From NCBI RefSeq assembly GCF_900108515.1, contig NZ_FNWW01000007.1, forward strand, positions 1 through 64,000: a stretch of 64,000 bases of DNA, written 5' to 3'. The notes under the pieces were generated by a model. The model saw nothing but the letters and a program-made list of their open reading frames with translations. It was not told where the DNA came from and made no database searches. Positions 15,005 through 23,949 of the stretch are shown in pieces (position 1 is the first letter of the stretch; the number at the start of each line of letters is the position of its first letter). The DNA comes from Halobacillus karajensis (GTDB taxonomy: Bacteria > Bacillota > Bacilli > Bacillales > Halobacillaceae). The position numbers were made by a program, and so were the translations under genes.

Positions 15005-17626
15005 ATGAGTAACTATGTACTCAATTTTCAAAAGATCGAGAAAGGCGATCTGCTTCTGGTCGGTGGTAAAGGATTGAACTTGGGAGAATTGGCACAATTT
15101 GATGGTATCCAGGTTCCAGAAGGCTTCTGTGTCACGACGAAAGCTTATAAAAAAGTCATCAACCAAAACACGGAAATCGCTGATTTGCTCGATCAGCTTT
15201 CTACATTAATGCTGGAGGATAGAGAGCGAATCACGGAGATAAGCAGGAAAATCCGAAGTGTGATCGAAAATGCAAAAATCCCGAAAGAAATTGTGGAAGA
15301 GATTGTCGGTTGTTACACAAAGCTTGGGGAAGAAGAGGCTTATGCGGTCCGTTCGAGTGCGACGGCTGAAGATCTGCCGAATGCCTCCTTTGCCGGGCAG
15401 CAGGACACGTATTTGAACATCATTGGGAAAGAGGCCATCCTGGAACATGTCCGCAATTGCTGGGCCTCCCTTTTTACAGATCGGGCCGTGACCTATCGTA
15501 TCCAAAACGGCTTCGATCATCGCAAAGTCTATTTGTCTGTGGTTATCCAGCGGATGGTTTTTCCGCAAGCCTCTGGAATTTTGTTTACGGCCGATCCAGT
15601 CACGTCCAACCGAAAGGTGGTGTCCATTGATGCAAGCTTTGGCTTGGGAGAGGCACTTGTCTCCGGAATCGTGACCGCCGATAACTATAAGGTGCGGGAT
15701 GGCGAACTTCTAGAAAAAACAATTTCTTCTAAAAAAACGGCTATTTACGCCTTGAAAAACGGCGGTACAGAAGAATGTGAACTTGGCTATGACCGACAGA
15801 ATAAACAAACCCTGACGGATAATCAGATCATAAGTTTGGAGCGGATGGCCAGGGAGATCGAGAACTACTTCGGATCTCCGCAGGATATCGAATGGTGCCT
15901 GGCTGACGATATAATCTACATTGTTCAGAGTCGTCCGATCACTACGCTATTCCCACTTCCTGAGAAGAATGATGGCCAACTAAGGGTTTATTTGTCAGCA
16001 GGACACCAGCAGATGATGACAGAACCCATCTATCCACTCGGCATGTCCTTTTTCGAGTTTATGAATTACGAAGTGATCACTGCCGGTGGAAGACTGTTTA
16101 TCGATTTAACGCATGATCTCGCATCACCAATCGGACGGAAAATCAGCCTCAAAACCATGGGAAAGAACGATCCCTTGATGTATAACGCCCTGTCCAATTT
16201 GCTAAAACGGGAAAACCTTATCAAATCCCTCCCTAAAGGAAAGCGGATGTTCACATTAGGTTCCGAAGAACTTTCCTGGTCACTGCCTGTTCATGCACTG
16301 AGGATTTACCAGAAGAATGACCCTTCGCTTGTCAAACAGCTTATTGATAAAAGTGCGGATTCGATAAAAACGGTTCAGCGCGAAATCGAAAACAAATCAG
16401 GGGAGGAATTATTTGCATGGATAATAGAGGGTCAAAAAGAATTAAAAAGAGTTATGTTTGACCCACGGAGTCTAGGCGTCATCACAACTGCGATGGTCAC
16501 TGCGCACCGGATCAATAAGAACATTGAAAAATGGCTGGGCGAAAAGAACGTAGCCGATACCTTATCCCAATCGGTCCCTAACAATGTGACGTCTGAAATG
16601 GGGCTTGCACTCCTTGATGTATCCGATGTCGCGCGGCAATATCCGGAAGTGATCGCATATTTTGAAAAAGCGGAGGACGGAGACATTTTTAAAGAGCTGC
16701 CGAAGCTGGAAGGCGGAACGGCTGTCCTGAATGCGATGCAGAACTATCTTGATAAATACGGCATGCGCTGTTCAGGTGAAATTGACATCACAAAAACCCG
16801 TTGGTGGGAAAAGCCTTCTTTACTTGTCCCTATTATTCTGAGCAACATCAAAAACTTCGAGCCAAATGCACGGATAACGAAATTTGAAGAGGGGCGTCTA
16901 GAGGCAGAAGCAAAGGAGCACGATCTCTTAAGACGTTTGGAAAAGCTGCCCAACGGAAAGAAAAAGGTCAAAAAGACAAAGAAAATGATCAGCGTTCTGC
17001 GTAATCATATCGGTTACCGGGAATATCCAAAATATGATTGGATCTGCCGTATGTTTATCTATAAAAAAGCATTAATGAATGAGGCTGCCAAGCTTGTTGA
17101 AAAGGGAATCATCAAATCAAAGGAAGATGTCTATTATCTATCCTTTGAAGAATTCAGAGAGGTCGTCCGCACCCAACAGCTTGATTACGAGATAATTACC
17201 GAAAGAAAGAAAGCTTACGACTATTATGAAACATTAGCACCTCCACGTTTAATGACATCTGAAGGGGAGGTTATTTTCGGCGAATACAACACGGAAAACG
17301 TTCCAGAAGGGGCATTGGCGGGAATCCCGGTTTCATCTGGCACTATTGAAGGAAGAGCCCGAGTCCTATTGAAAATGGAGGATGCTGATATCGAAGAAGG
17401 CGATATCCTGGTAACAACTTTCACCGATCCTAGCTGGACCCCGTTGTTCGTATCGTTAAAAGGTTTAGTTACAGAGGTCGGTGGCTTGATGACCCATGGT
17501 GCCGTTATTGCGCGGGAATACGGACTTCCAGCCGTCGTTGGGGTTGAAAATGCTACGCAAGAAATCAATGATGGGCAAAGAATTCGGATCAATGGCACAG
17601 AAGGATATGTTGAAATATTAGATTGA
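15005..17626 (+). CDS. rph: Rifamycin phosphotransferase-like / PEP-synthase-like enzyme
   Basis: A three-domain enzyme of 873 aa. The N-terminal ATP-grasp part (VGGKGLNLGELA at about 18, YAVRSSATAEDLPNASFAGQ near 113, QDIEWCLADD near 300) is followed by a middle domain of about 400 residues. A C-terminal swivelling phosphohistidine domain contains THGAVIAREYGLPAVVGV with His831. This size and order match Rph of Listeria and Bacillus, which inactivates rifampicin by phosphorylation. True PEP synthase has a different C-terminal barrel. The antibiotic substrate is inferred. No rifampicin-associated promoter element was noticed; the TetR upstream is the likely control. Confidence 0.8.
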   Translation: MSNYVLNFQKIEKGDLLLVGGKGLNLGELAQFDGIQVPEGFCVTTKAYKKVINQNTEIADLLDQLSTLMLEDRERITEISRKIRSVIENAKIPKEIVEEIVGCYTKLGEEEAYAVRSSATAEDLPNASFAGQQDTYLNIIGKEAILEHVRNCWASLFTDRAVTYRIQNGFDHRKVYLSVVIQRMVFPQASGILFTADPVTSNRKVVSIDASFGLGEALVSGIVTADNYKVRDGELLEKTISSKKTAIYALKNGGTEECELGYDRQNKQTLTDNQIISLERMAREIENYFGSPQDIEWCLADDIIYIVQSRPITTLFPLPEKNDGQLRVYLSAGHQQMMTEPIYPLGMSFFEFMNYEVITAGGRLFIDLTHDLASPIGRKISLKTMGKNDPLMYNALSNLLKRENLIKSLPKGKRMFTLGSEELSWSLPVHALRIYQKNDPSLVKQLIDKSADSIKTVQREIENKSGEELFAWIIEGQKELKRVMFDPRSLGVITTAMVTAHRINKNIEKWLGEKNVADTLSQSVPNNVTSEMGLALLDVSDVARQYPEVIAYFEKAEDGDIFKELPKLEGGTAVLNAMQNYLDKYGMRCSGEIDITKTRWWEKPSLLVPIILSNIKNFEPNARITKFEEGRLEAEAKEHDLLRRLEKLPNGKKKVKKTKKMISVLRNHIGYREYPKYDWICRMFIYKKALMNEAAKLVEKGIIKSKEDVYYLSFEEFREVVRTQQLDYEIITERKKAYDYYETLAPPRLMTSEGEVIFGEYNTENVPEGALAGIPVSSGTIEGRARVLLKMEDADIEEGDILVTTFTDPSWTPLFVSLKGLVTEVGGLMTHGAVIAREYGLPAVVGVENATQEINDGQRIRINGTEGYVEILD

Positions 17627-17761
17627 ACGGAGTTAATGAGAAAAGTCTATAATTTTTGTCGAGTGTAAAATCAGAATGGAACTACATCTTGGTTTAAACA
17701 TTACTAAAGGCTCCAATGAGAATTTTTGATGAAGGTAGTATATTTGTGAATGACAAAGTTT

Positions 17762-17789
17762 AACCCTGTCCCAAATTTAGGACAGGGTT
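17762..17789. terminator. Probable terminator hairpin between convergent genes
   Basis: A 10-bp stem AACCCTGTCC / GGACAGGGTT surrounds an 8-nt loop, with a short T-stretch on the plus side. It lies between rph and the convergent lipoprotein gene. Confidence 0.6.
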
Positions 17790-17872
17790 TGATTCATTCT
17801 TCATAAAACCTTCTTCACCAATCTTAAAGGTAACAATCCAGTTATTATAAACTAGATTAAATCCACCCCTTG

Positions 17873-18352
17873 TTACAATATCTCGCTTCCTTTATTTTCA
17901 TCCTCTAAATATTTTTGTATTCGTTTTTTCAGGTCATCTTCACTCGAATAATCACTTAAATCTGCACCATATGAATGTTGCAAATTTTCTTTAGTTAATT
18001 GGTAGACCTGATCTTCAAATTTAAATGTAACCCATTCTGCATTTTGAACTAACGCAAATATAAATGTAGCATTATAAATGGCTGTTTCCTTATACTTCTT
18101 TTCTATTTCTTCTGCTTCTATGCCTTCATAATTTAAAATTATTCCATACGGTTCTTCTTTAGTTTTAAGTTCAAACCCCTTCAGATGCTCCCCATTTGGT
18201 AAATGCTTAACTATGTTTCCTACCGCACTATTATCTCCGATGAACGAACCTTTAAAATCAAATAGATCTTCATTAGCATTCGTTGAATAACACCCATTCA
18301 GTAAAAATAAAACCAGTAGCGAAAAGAAGAGCCTTCTCATTGTATTTGTCAT
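17873..18352 (-). CDS. Lipoprotein with DUF4825-like domain, 159 aa
   Basis: A signal peptide with lipobox (LLVLFLLNGC) is followed by FDFKGSFIGDNSAVGNIV and GFELKTKEEPYGIILNYEG. These segments I recognise from DUF4825 proteins, which are found alone or fused to membrane sensors in Bacilli. The biochemical role is unknown; the protein should sit on the outer face of the membrane. The ATG at 18352 is preferred over an upstream TTG because GGGGGG lies about six bases ahead of it. Confidence 0.75.
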   Translation of the reverse strand: MTNTMRRLFFSLLVLFLLNGCYSTNANEDLFDFKGSFIGDNSAVGNIVKHLPNGEHLKGFELKTKEEPYGIILNYEGIEAEEIEKKYKETAIYNATFIFALVQNAEWVTFKFEDQVYQLTKENLQHSYGADLSDYSSEDDLKKRIQKYLEDENKGSEIL

Positions 18353-18409
18353 CCTTAATCCCCCCAATATCTTATTGGATTATCCTGTTTCTTTAGCCCA
18401 ATAGAAGCT

Positions 18410-18444
18410 ATTGCCCCCTCCTCTCTTTTAAGAACGTTAGATTG
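18410..18444 (-). repeat. Diverged copy of the 35-nt intergenic repeat
   Basis: The plus strand reads ATTGCCCCCTCCTCTC then TTTTAAGAACGTTAGATTG. The C-box is intact, and AACGTTA recalls the core of copy J at 7108. It lies upstream of the DUF4825-like gene. Confidence 0.45.
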
Positions 18445-18577
18445 ACTAATATAAAACGAATACTGAAAACAACCTTTATTAACTTTTTCCCCCACCAATC
18501 TTATCGATCCGCCAGTGAGTTTAAAAGTTTATATTCGTGATCACCTCTATGATGATGTAATAAGGGCACTTTTAAGC

Positions 18578-18616
18578 CATCGCCTCCCAATAGTCGAAAG
18601 ACTTGAACTCGAGATA
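18578..18616 (-). repeat. 35-nt palindromic intergenic repeat, distant copy
   Basis: The plus strand reads CATCGCCTCCCAATAGTCG followed by AAAGACTTGAACTCGAGATA. It is about 11 kb from the main array yet has the same strand orientation. It lies 15 nt past the end of the acetyltransferase remnant at 18632-18809. Confidence 0.8.
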
Positions 18617-18631
18617 GAAGACCTTTTTTTC

Positions 18632-18809
18632 AAAAATTCTATAACAAGAAAAAGAACATTCTCTTGCTTCATTTTTCTATTAAACAGTTCTTCATTGCCT
18701 CGTAGTTATATTCCGCAAAGTAGTCTGGATATAAAGTGTGATGTAAATCATGTAAAGGTTTGGTTAATTTAGCAATTCATTCATAAACCTTTGATATTTT
18801 TGTATTCAC
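18632..18809 (-). pseudogene. Truncated GNAT acetyltransferase remnant
   Basis: From a GTG at 18809 the minus strand reads VNTKISKVYE, a TGA stop, IAKLTKPLHDLHHTLYPDYF and AEYNYEAMKNCLIEK. A second stop follows, and then in the next frame MKQENVLFLVIE. This matches the first third of a GNAT acetyltransferase (the LH...PDYF motif and the NVLFLVIE strand). One in-frame stop, one frameshift and loss of the acetyl-CoA-binding part make it a decayed gene. The similarity stops 15 nt before the repeat at 18578-18616. Confidence 0.65.
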
Positions 18810-19653
18810 GATATCCCTCTATTCTATTGAATCGTTTTCGAGAAGAAAACTTGCAGTTCAAGGATATCACAACCATCTCCCTATCAAGAAAATGCTATTA
18901 AATAAGTGTCTTTACTATAGTATAGTAACTTATACCAAGAGAATATCTTTCATTTAACCAACAACTTATTAATGCTGGTTCATTTAATCATTAAATACGT
19001 CTCTTTTTCTCTTTCTTGGCCTTCTGATTACCCTTCCATTCAGTGGTTATATAAATATCACACTAGTATTCTCAAGTGAAATAGGTTCCCCTCCTTTATC
19101 AAAAAAGGTCCACCTTCTGTTACACCTGTTAGAGTTTGAGTTATATCTGATTCACCCCACTAATCCCTATCATTTTGACAGCCTTTTCCTATTCATTTGT
19201 GGATCGTCTCCCCCTCATCATAATTACGGCAACAAAATAGTTCCGTTTCATTTTGGTATATTTTCAGAAGACTTTTTCAAAAAGATCCTCCCTCTTATTA
19301 AGTAATCGCTCCTGGCTCCCAACTGAAAGCAAAGCCGTCTCTGCAGCGGGATAGAAGCCCGTGATGGATTGAAAAAGACACCTCTTTTTTGCTTTGAAAC
19401 TATTTTTCTATACTTTCGCAAATACGGTGAAAAACGTCCCCGGAGGCATATAAGCCGATTTAATTATTTCATAAAATTTCGCAAAATAATTCCAAATATC
19501 TAAACCCTTCATAGAATAAGGGTTTTAGACAGCGGCCTTTTAAAAAATAGAGAATGAAGGATTATTCGGAACTTTGCTGAAGAATTCGCCTTGAAATTTA
19601 CTATTCAGTACGTCTGAGCACATCTTTGCTTGAAAAACCGTAGTTAAGCGACT
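18810..19653. other. Long intergenic region with degraded coding traces
   Basis: No intact gene is seen over about 840 bp. There is a short palindrome ACTATAGTATAGT at about 18915, and short minus-strand fragments with starts but quick stops (for example MKRNYFVAVIMMRGRRSTNE around 19200-19260). These suggest decayed sequence between the accessory region and ectABC. Confidence 0.4.
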
Positions 19654-19682
19654 TTGACTTTATGGTAAGGCTTTATTAATGT
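19654..19682 (+). promoter_or_regulatory. Candidate promoter of ectABC
   Basis: TTGACT at 19654 and TAATGT at 19677 are 17 bp apart, placing transcription start about 50 nt before the proposed ectA start. No obvious osmoregulatory operator was identified. Confidence 0.5.
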
Positions 19683-19737
19683 CTAATTGAACACTTGGCA
19701 GAACATTCAGAAAAATAAAATCCCAGAGGTGGTTTAA

Positions 19738-20238
19738 ATTCAAACAACTACGGAAGATGTCAAACACTATCAATTTTCTGCACCAGAAAAATCAGATGGG
19801 GCGTCAGTGTATGAGTTGATCGAGAATATCCCGATCTTGGATTTGAATTCATCCTACAGTTACCTTCTTTGGTGTGAATTTTTCAGTGAAACCTCAGTGG
19901 TGGTGAAAGACGGAGAAGAGACAGTGGGATTTATTTCAGGCTTCATTCACCCCTCTTCTCCTGATACATTATTTATCTGGCAAGTTGCCGTCGCTGAAAC
20001 AGAACGGGGAAATGGACTCGCAACAAGAATGATTGATCATATTTTGGATCGTCATGAAGTGAATTTTATTGAGGCCACGGTTTCACCCTCTAATCAACCT
20101 TCGCAGAAATTGTTCAAAGGATTGGCTGAAAAGAAAAAGGTACCCTGCTCCATTAGTGTCTGCTTTAAAGAAGAGGACTTTCCAGGAGAAGAACATGAAC
20201 AAGAAAACACATTCAGAATTGGACCACTAAAAAAATAG
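19738..20238 (+). CDS. ectA: L-2,4-diaminobutyrate acetyltransferase, ATT start
   Basis: EctA, a GNAT enzyme of 166 aa, acetylates diaminobutyrate in the second step of ectoine synthesis. LDLNSSYSYLLWCEFFSETS, FIWQVAVAETERGNGLATRM and EATVSPSNQPSQKLF are family hallmarks. The start is unusual. The conserved region begins before the first ATG/GTG/TTG in frame (GTG at 19807), a TAA lies at 19735-19737, and AGAGGTGG ends five bases before the codon ATT at 19738. Starting at ATT gives IQTTTEDVKHYQFSAPEKSD ahead of the conserved part and a normal length. A GTG start at 19807 would cut the DGxxxxELI segment. It begins the ectABC operon. Confidence 0.9.
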   Translation: MQTTTEDVKHYQFSAPEKSDGASVYELIENIPILDLNSSYSYLLWCEFFSETSVVVKDGEETVGFISGFIHPSSPDTLFIWQVAVAETERGNGLATRMIDHILDRHEVNFIEATVSPSNQPSQKLFKGLAEKKKVPCSISVCFKEEDFPGEEHEQENTFRIGPLKK

Positions 20239-20253
20239 GAGGACCTCATTTTT

Positions 20254-21543
20254 ATGACTATTTCTAATCCGAAAACAGACTTGAATGTATTCGAAAATTA
20301 TGAATCAGAGGTGCGCAGCTACAGCCGAAGCTTCCCTACCATTTTTGATAAGGCAAAAGGATATCAATTATGGGATAAGAATGGAAATGAGTACATCGAC
20401 TTCTTCGCAGGTGCTGGGGCATTGAACTACGGCCATAACGATGATGCCATGCAGCAAAAATTGACCGAATATATTCAACGTGACGGACTCTTGCATAGTC
20501 TGGATATGGCCACAAATCCCCGAGCAGAATTTTTGCAACAGTTCAATGAGGTCATTTTAAAGCCTAGAGATATGGATTATAAAATTATGTTTCCTGGCCC
20601 TACAGGAACCAATACCGTTGAAAGCGCGCTTAAAATTGCCAGAAAAGTGACGAACCGTGAAAAAGTGGTGACGTTCACGAATGCTTTCCATGGCATGACG
20701 ATCGGTGCTTTATCTGTAACAGGAAATGCCTTCAAGCGTCATGGTGCCGGCATTCCGCTCCCATACAGCATGGTGATGCCTTTCGATGACTATATGGATC
20801 ATTTCGATTCCCTGACTTATCTGGAAAAGATGATCGATGATGATGGCAGTGGCGTCGACCTGCCTGCAGCTGTCATCTTAGAAACCGTACAAGGAGAAGG
20901 CGGAATCAATGCCGCGAGTTTCGAATGGCTGAAAAGAGTGGAAGAACTCTGCCGCCGCCGCGACATCCTGTTGATTGTCGATGATGTCCAAGCAGGATGC
21001 GGCCGTACAGGTACATTCTTCAGCTTTGAACAAGCAGGCATTTCTCCAGATGTGATTTGCTTGTCCAAGTCGATCAGCGGAAGCGGGCTTCCGATGGCGA
21101 TCACATTGATCAAGCCAGAATATGATATTTGGGGACCTGGTGAGCATAACGGAACATTCCGCGGCAACAACCTGGCCTTTGTGACAGCAGCTGAAGCATT
21201 GAACCACTGGAAAACCAATGAATTCAGCGATTCTATTCTGAATAAAAGTGAGCTTTTCAAAAAACGTCTGAATCAATTTGTAGAAGAATATCCTGAACTA
21301 CAGGGGAAAGTCCAAGGTCGTGGGCTCATGCTAGGAATTTCGAGTGAAAAGGAAGGATTATCCGGGCAACTGGCTCAAGCAGCCTTCGAAAGAGGTCTTA
21401 TCATTGAGACGTCCGGTCCAGACGATGAAGTTTTGAAGATCCTGCCACCGCTGATCATTGATGAAGAAGGTATTGAAAAAGGGTTAGATATCATTGAAGA
21501 AAGTATTAAAGCCGTCTTAGGCAAGGAGGAAGCAAAAGTATGA
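20254..21543 (+). CDS. ectB: Diaminobutyrate-2-oxoglutarate transaminase
   Basis: EctB, 429 aa, a class III PLP aminotransferase. It makes 2,4-diaminobutyrate from aspartate semialdehyde with glutamate as amino donor, the first ectoine step. Visible features are [47 protein letters not shown], the PLP-binding [18 protein letters not shown] and the Schiff-base lysine in [20 protein letters not shown] precedes the ATG. It overlaps ectC by four bases (ATGA), so the two are translationally coupled. Confidence 0.97.
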   Translation: MTISNPKTDLNVFENYESEVRSYSRSFPTIFDKAKGYQLWDKNGNEYIDFFAGAGALNYGHNDDAMQQKLTEYIQRDGLLHSLDMATNPRAEFLQQFNEVILKPRDMDYKIMFPGPTGTNTVESALKIARKVTNREKVVTFTNAFHGMTIGALSVTGNAFKRHGAGIPLPYSMVMPFDDYMDHFDSLTYLEKMIDDDGSGVDLPAAVILETVQGEGGINAASFEWLKRVEELCRRRDILLIVDDVQAGCGRTGTFFSFEQAGISPDVICLSKSISGSGLPMAITLIKPEYDIWGPGEHNGTFRGNNLAFVTAAEALNHWKTNEFSDSILNKSELFKKRLNQFVEEYPELQGKVQGRGLMLGISSEKEGLSGQLAQAAFERGLIIETSGPDDEVLKILPPLIIDEEGIEKGLDIIEESIKAVLGKEEAKV

Positions 21544-21935
21544 ATGTCATTAAATTAGAAGATCTGCTAGGAACAGAACGCGAGGTAAAAGATGATAACT
21601 GGGCGAGCCGCCGTTTTTTGTTGAAAGACGATAACGTGGGTTTCAGCCTCCATGATACCGTTCTTTATGCCGGAACAGAAACCTACATATGGTATAAAAA
21701 CCATATCGAAGCGGTGTACTGCATCGAAGGTGAGGCGGAAATTGAAACGGTGGAGGACGGTAAGAAATATCAAATCAAACCAGGGACGATGTATTGTCTG
21801 GATGGCCATGAAAAACACTACCTCCGTGCGAAAACAGACTTCAGAGTCGTTTGTGTGTTCAACCCAGCCCTTGTAGGAAATGAAATCCACGACGAAGAAG
21901 GCGTTTATAAACTTCCTGAAGAAAGCAGTAAGTAA
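21540..21935 (+). CDS. ectC: L-ectoine synthase
   Basis: EctC, 131 aa, a cupin that closes N-acetyl-diaminobutyrate to ectoine. The cupin core [20 protein letters not shown], then [19 protein letters not shown] and [11 protein letters not shown], is well conserved. It is the last gene of the operon and is followed by a strong terminator. No ectD hydroxylase lies next to it, so hydroxyectoine synthesis is not encoded here. Confidence 0.97.
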   Translation: MNVIKLEDLLGTEREVKDDNWASRRFLLKDDNVGFSLHDTVLYAGTETYIWYKNHIEAVYCIEGEAEIETVEDGKKYQIKPGTMYCLDGHEKHYLRAKTDFRVVCVFNPALVGNEIHDEEGVYKLPEESSK

Positions 21936-21944
21936 AGAACGATA

Positions 21945-21987
21945 AAAAAGCCTGGTACTCTCAAATTTGAGAGTACCAGGCTTTTTT
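21945..21987 (+). terminator. Terminator of ectABC
   Basis: A perfect inverted repeat, AGCCTGGTACTCTC and its complement, is followed by TTTTTT. Confidence 0.92.
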
Positions 21988-22107
21988 GTTTAATTAACAC
22001 GATTTAATTCACAAAAACAGGGAATGGATTAGTGAGTTTTGATGTTGTAGCTCTTCGTTTCATAACGAATCTTTTAGTTCGGAAACCTATGAAAGAAAGG
22101 GGATCTT

Positions 22108-22233
22108 ATGTTCAACAAAAGAAATTTAAATCCACGTCAACCTTCCCACAATAATGTATTGTACGCCAAACAAAAAAAGAAGCTAAGAAGGATAAAGAGC
22201 AAAACTGTAGGAAACCGTTTCTATTTTATTTAA
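22108..22233 (+). CDS. Tiny basic protein, 41 aa
   Basis: MFNKRNLNPRQPSHNNVLYA is followed by KQKKKLRRIKSKTVGNRF and a hydrophobic end. AAAGGGG lies six bases before the ATG. The high charge suggests nucleic-acid binding, but no family is recognised. It lies convergent to the HAAS-domain gene at 22250. Confidence 0.5.
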   Translation: MFNKRNLNPRQPSHNNVLYAKQKKKLRRIKSKTVGNRFYFI

Positions 22234-22249
22234 AAAATCTCGTTTCCCG

Positions 22250-23248
22250 TTACTTTTTCGTTACCTTTATTAACCCATAGACGACATCCCAAACTAATCC
22301 GATTGCTAGAAGAACAAGAATCCATAACGTAGATTGCTCCCAAATAATTCGTATCGTTTTATATGCCTCACTGCCTTTAGTAAGTAAATCAGCTTGTGTT
22401 AACTCAAACATAAAATTTGGATTCCAAAATGCAGGTCCATTAACCATAATCAATACGGCTATTAATGAGATAAGATTAACTAGCGCCATATAAGTGACTA
22501 GCATAATTGTCCATTTTCCGTATACGAGCTTCAGACATTCTTTTATGATCCCAAAGCCAAAAATAAGGATAAGGAATAGATAAGAATGATATTGTTCTAA
22601 ATTTAAAAAAGGAACTACACCAGAGAATCCCTCATGGAAAATCCAGATACCAAAATAGTTATTAGAAAAAGCAAATATGGCTATCAATAAAGTATAAACT
22701 GAAATATTAATAATGGGTTCATATTGTTTGATTTGTCTATTCTTATCTGGAATAGGAGCTAATTTTGATGGATGCCACTCATTTCCTGTTTTTAAAACTT
22801 TTGGATTAAGCCCTCCATAATAGTCTGCGATCGCAAATCCGAATGTGGTCCACCCAAAAGCTGAAGGAAGAGCGGTAACAAGTGAAACAATACACTCTAT
22901 AAAATGTTGAAGAATAGAAACTGGATCGATAATTGTCTGAATGATGAATACACCAAAAATGACAGAAGCGGTCGAAATTAAAGCAATTTTTAATACCAAA
23001 ATATAGGAATAATAAAATTCGGGACCAATAAGATAATTTTTTGTTCCCCTATATTTCTGTGCCAAATGACTTGGATTTCCTAACTCCAGTAAAACTTCTT
23101 CTACTTCTTTATCCGTAATGTTCCCGCCTTGAACTCGTTCCTCCAGCATATCCTCAATAAGGCCGCGGAGTTCTGCTGCAATATCCTTCCTTTGGGAGTG
23201 TGGCAGCTTTTGTGTGACCGCATAAATATAACGATCAATCATCTCCAT
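22250..23248 (-). CDS. HAAS-domain membrane protein, 332 aa
   Basis: The first 75 residues (YIYAVTQKLPHSQRKDIAAE, then VEEVLLELGNPSHLAQKYRG) form the soluble HAAS/DUF1700-type domain typically encoded with PadR regulators. Six to eight membrane helices follow, of unknown role. The ATG at 23248 lies inside the end of the padR gene with AGGAG nine bases upstream. Such pairs are common in Firmicutes and are thought to form a small sensing unit. Confidence 0.8.
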   Translation of the reverse strand: MEMIDRYIYAVTQKLPHSQRKDIAAELRGLIEDMLEERVQGGNITDKEVEEVLLELGNPSHLAQKYRGTKNYLIGPEFYYSYILVLKIALISTASVIFGVFIIQTIIDPVSILQHFIECIVSLVTALPSAFGWTTFGFAIADYYGGLNPKVLKTGNEWHPSKLAPIPDKNRQIKQYEPIINISVYTLLIAIFAFSNNYFGIWIFHEGFSGVVPFLNLEQYHSYLFLILIFGFGIIKECLKLVYGKWTIMLVTYMALVNLISLIAVLIMVNGPAFWNPNFMFELTQADLLTKGSEAYKTIRIIWEQSTLWILVLLAIGLVWDVVYGLIKVTKK

Positions 23249-23597
23249 CTGTTCCCTCTCCTTTAACTTCAATAATGTTATTCAAACGCTGGGCTATAGT
23301 CTTCCATTCATTTACCAGTAGTTCATACACTTCTTTTCCTGTATCACTTAATAAATAATATTTACGGGGTCTTGTTTCATTCGTGTCCCATTCACTAACG
23401 AGTAACCCTTGTTTTTCTAATCTTCTTAAGAGTGGATACATTGTCCCTGGCTCTACATGAATGCCTCTTTCAGCAAGCATAGTAACAAGTGAGTATCCAT
23501 ATTGCGGTTTTGAAAGTTGACTCAGTACTCCAATTGTAATCGTCCCGCGCCGCAATTCTTGCATTAACTTATCCATATATTCTGTTGCATCGTTCAT
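23235..23597 (-). CDS. PadR-family transcriptional regulator
   Basis: A short winged-helix regulator of 120 aa. The PadR signature is clear: LRRGTITIGVLSQLSKPQYG, then GIHVEPGTMYPLLRRLEKQGLL and RPRKYYLLSDTGKEV. It overlaps the HAAS-domain gene by 14 bases, so both are co-translated. A perfect inverted repeat in the promoter (23620-23640) is a likely autoregulatory operator. Confidence 0.93.
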   Translation of the reverse strand: MNDATEYMDKLMQELRRGTITIGVLSQLSKPQYGYSLVTMLAERGIHVEPGTMYPLLRRLEKQGLLVSEWDTNETRPRKYYLLSDTGKEVYELLVNEWKTIAQRLNNIIEVKGEGTDGDD

Positions 23598-23619
23598 GTT
23601 ATCAACCCCTGAACTTATT

Positions 23620-23640
23620 ATAGTGTATGACGCACACTAT
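23620..23640 (-). promoter_or_regulatory. Candidate PadR operator
   Basis: ATAGTGT and ACACTAT form a perfect 7-bp inverted repeat with a 7-bp spacer, 23 bp upstream of the padR start. Position and symmetry fit autorepression. Confidence 0.7.
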
Positions 23641-23648
23641 TGTGAAGC

Positions 23649-23949
23649 ATATATTATAAAAAATAGGAAAAAGTTTTCGACAAACCTGTTATATTGTAAT
23701 CTCATAAAAGGAATGCTGACAGCGCTTTGTTAAAGACTCCGTTTTAAAGACAAATAAAAACTCCTAATGGATTTTTGCTCCCTATTGCGGATGAAGGGTG
23801 AAAATCACACAAAAAAAGAGACCAAATCCTATCTCGATTTGGTCTGCTCATTCGTATTGCGTATATTTCTCCCTGGAAACCCACGTACATCCCATACAGG
23901 AGGGCGTTCCTTTATTGTTTTGGATATCAACACGAATGGAACATCATCT
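23649..23949. other. Intergenic region between padR and the ZIP transporter
   Basis: Two overlapping plus-strand frames of about 65 codons (23767-24007) have no RBS and run into the antisense of the ZIP gene. No gene is called. Confidence 0.5.

Noticed and set aside
18515-18772. 85-codon plus-strand ORF
   Set aside because: It reads through the repeat and antisense to the acetyltransferase remnant, which explains the open frame.
20817-21276. Long minus-strand ORFs inside ectB
   Set aside because: Shadows of the ectB codon pattern; the plus strand encodes a complete EctB.
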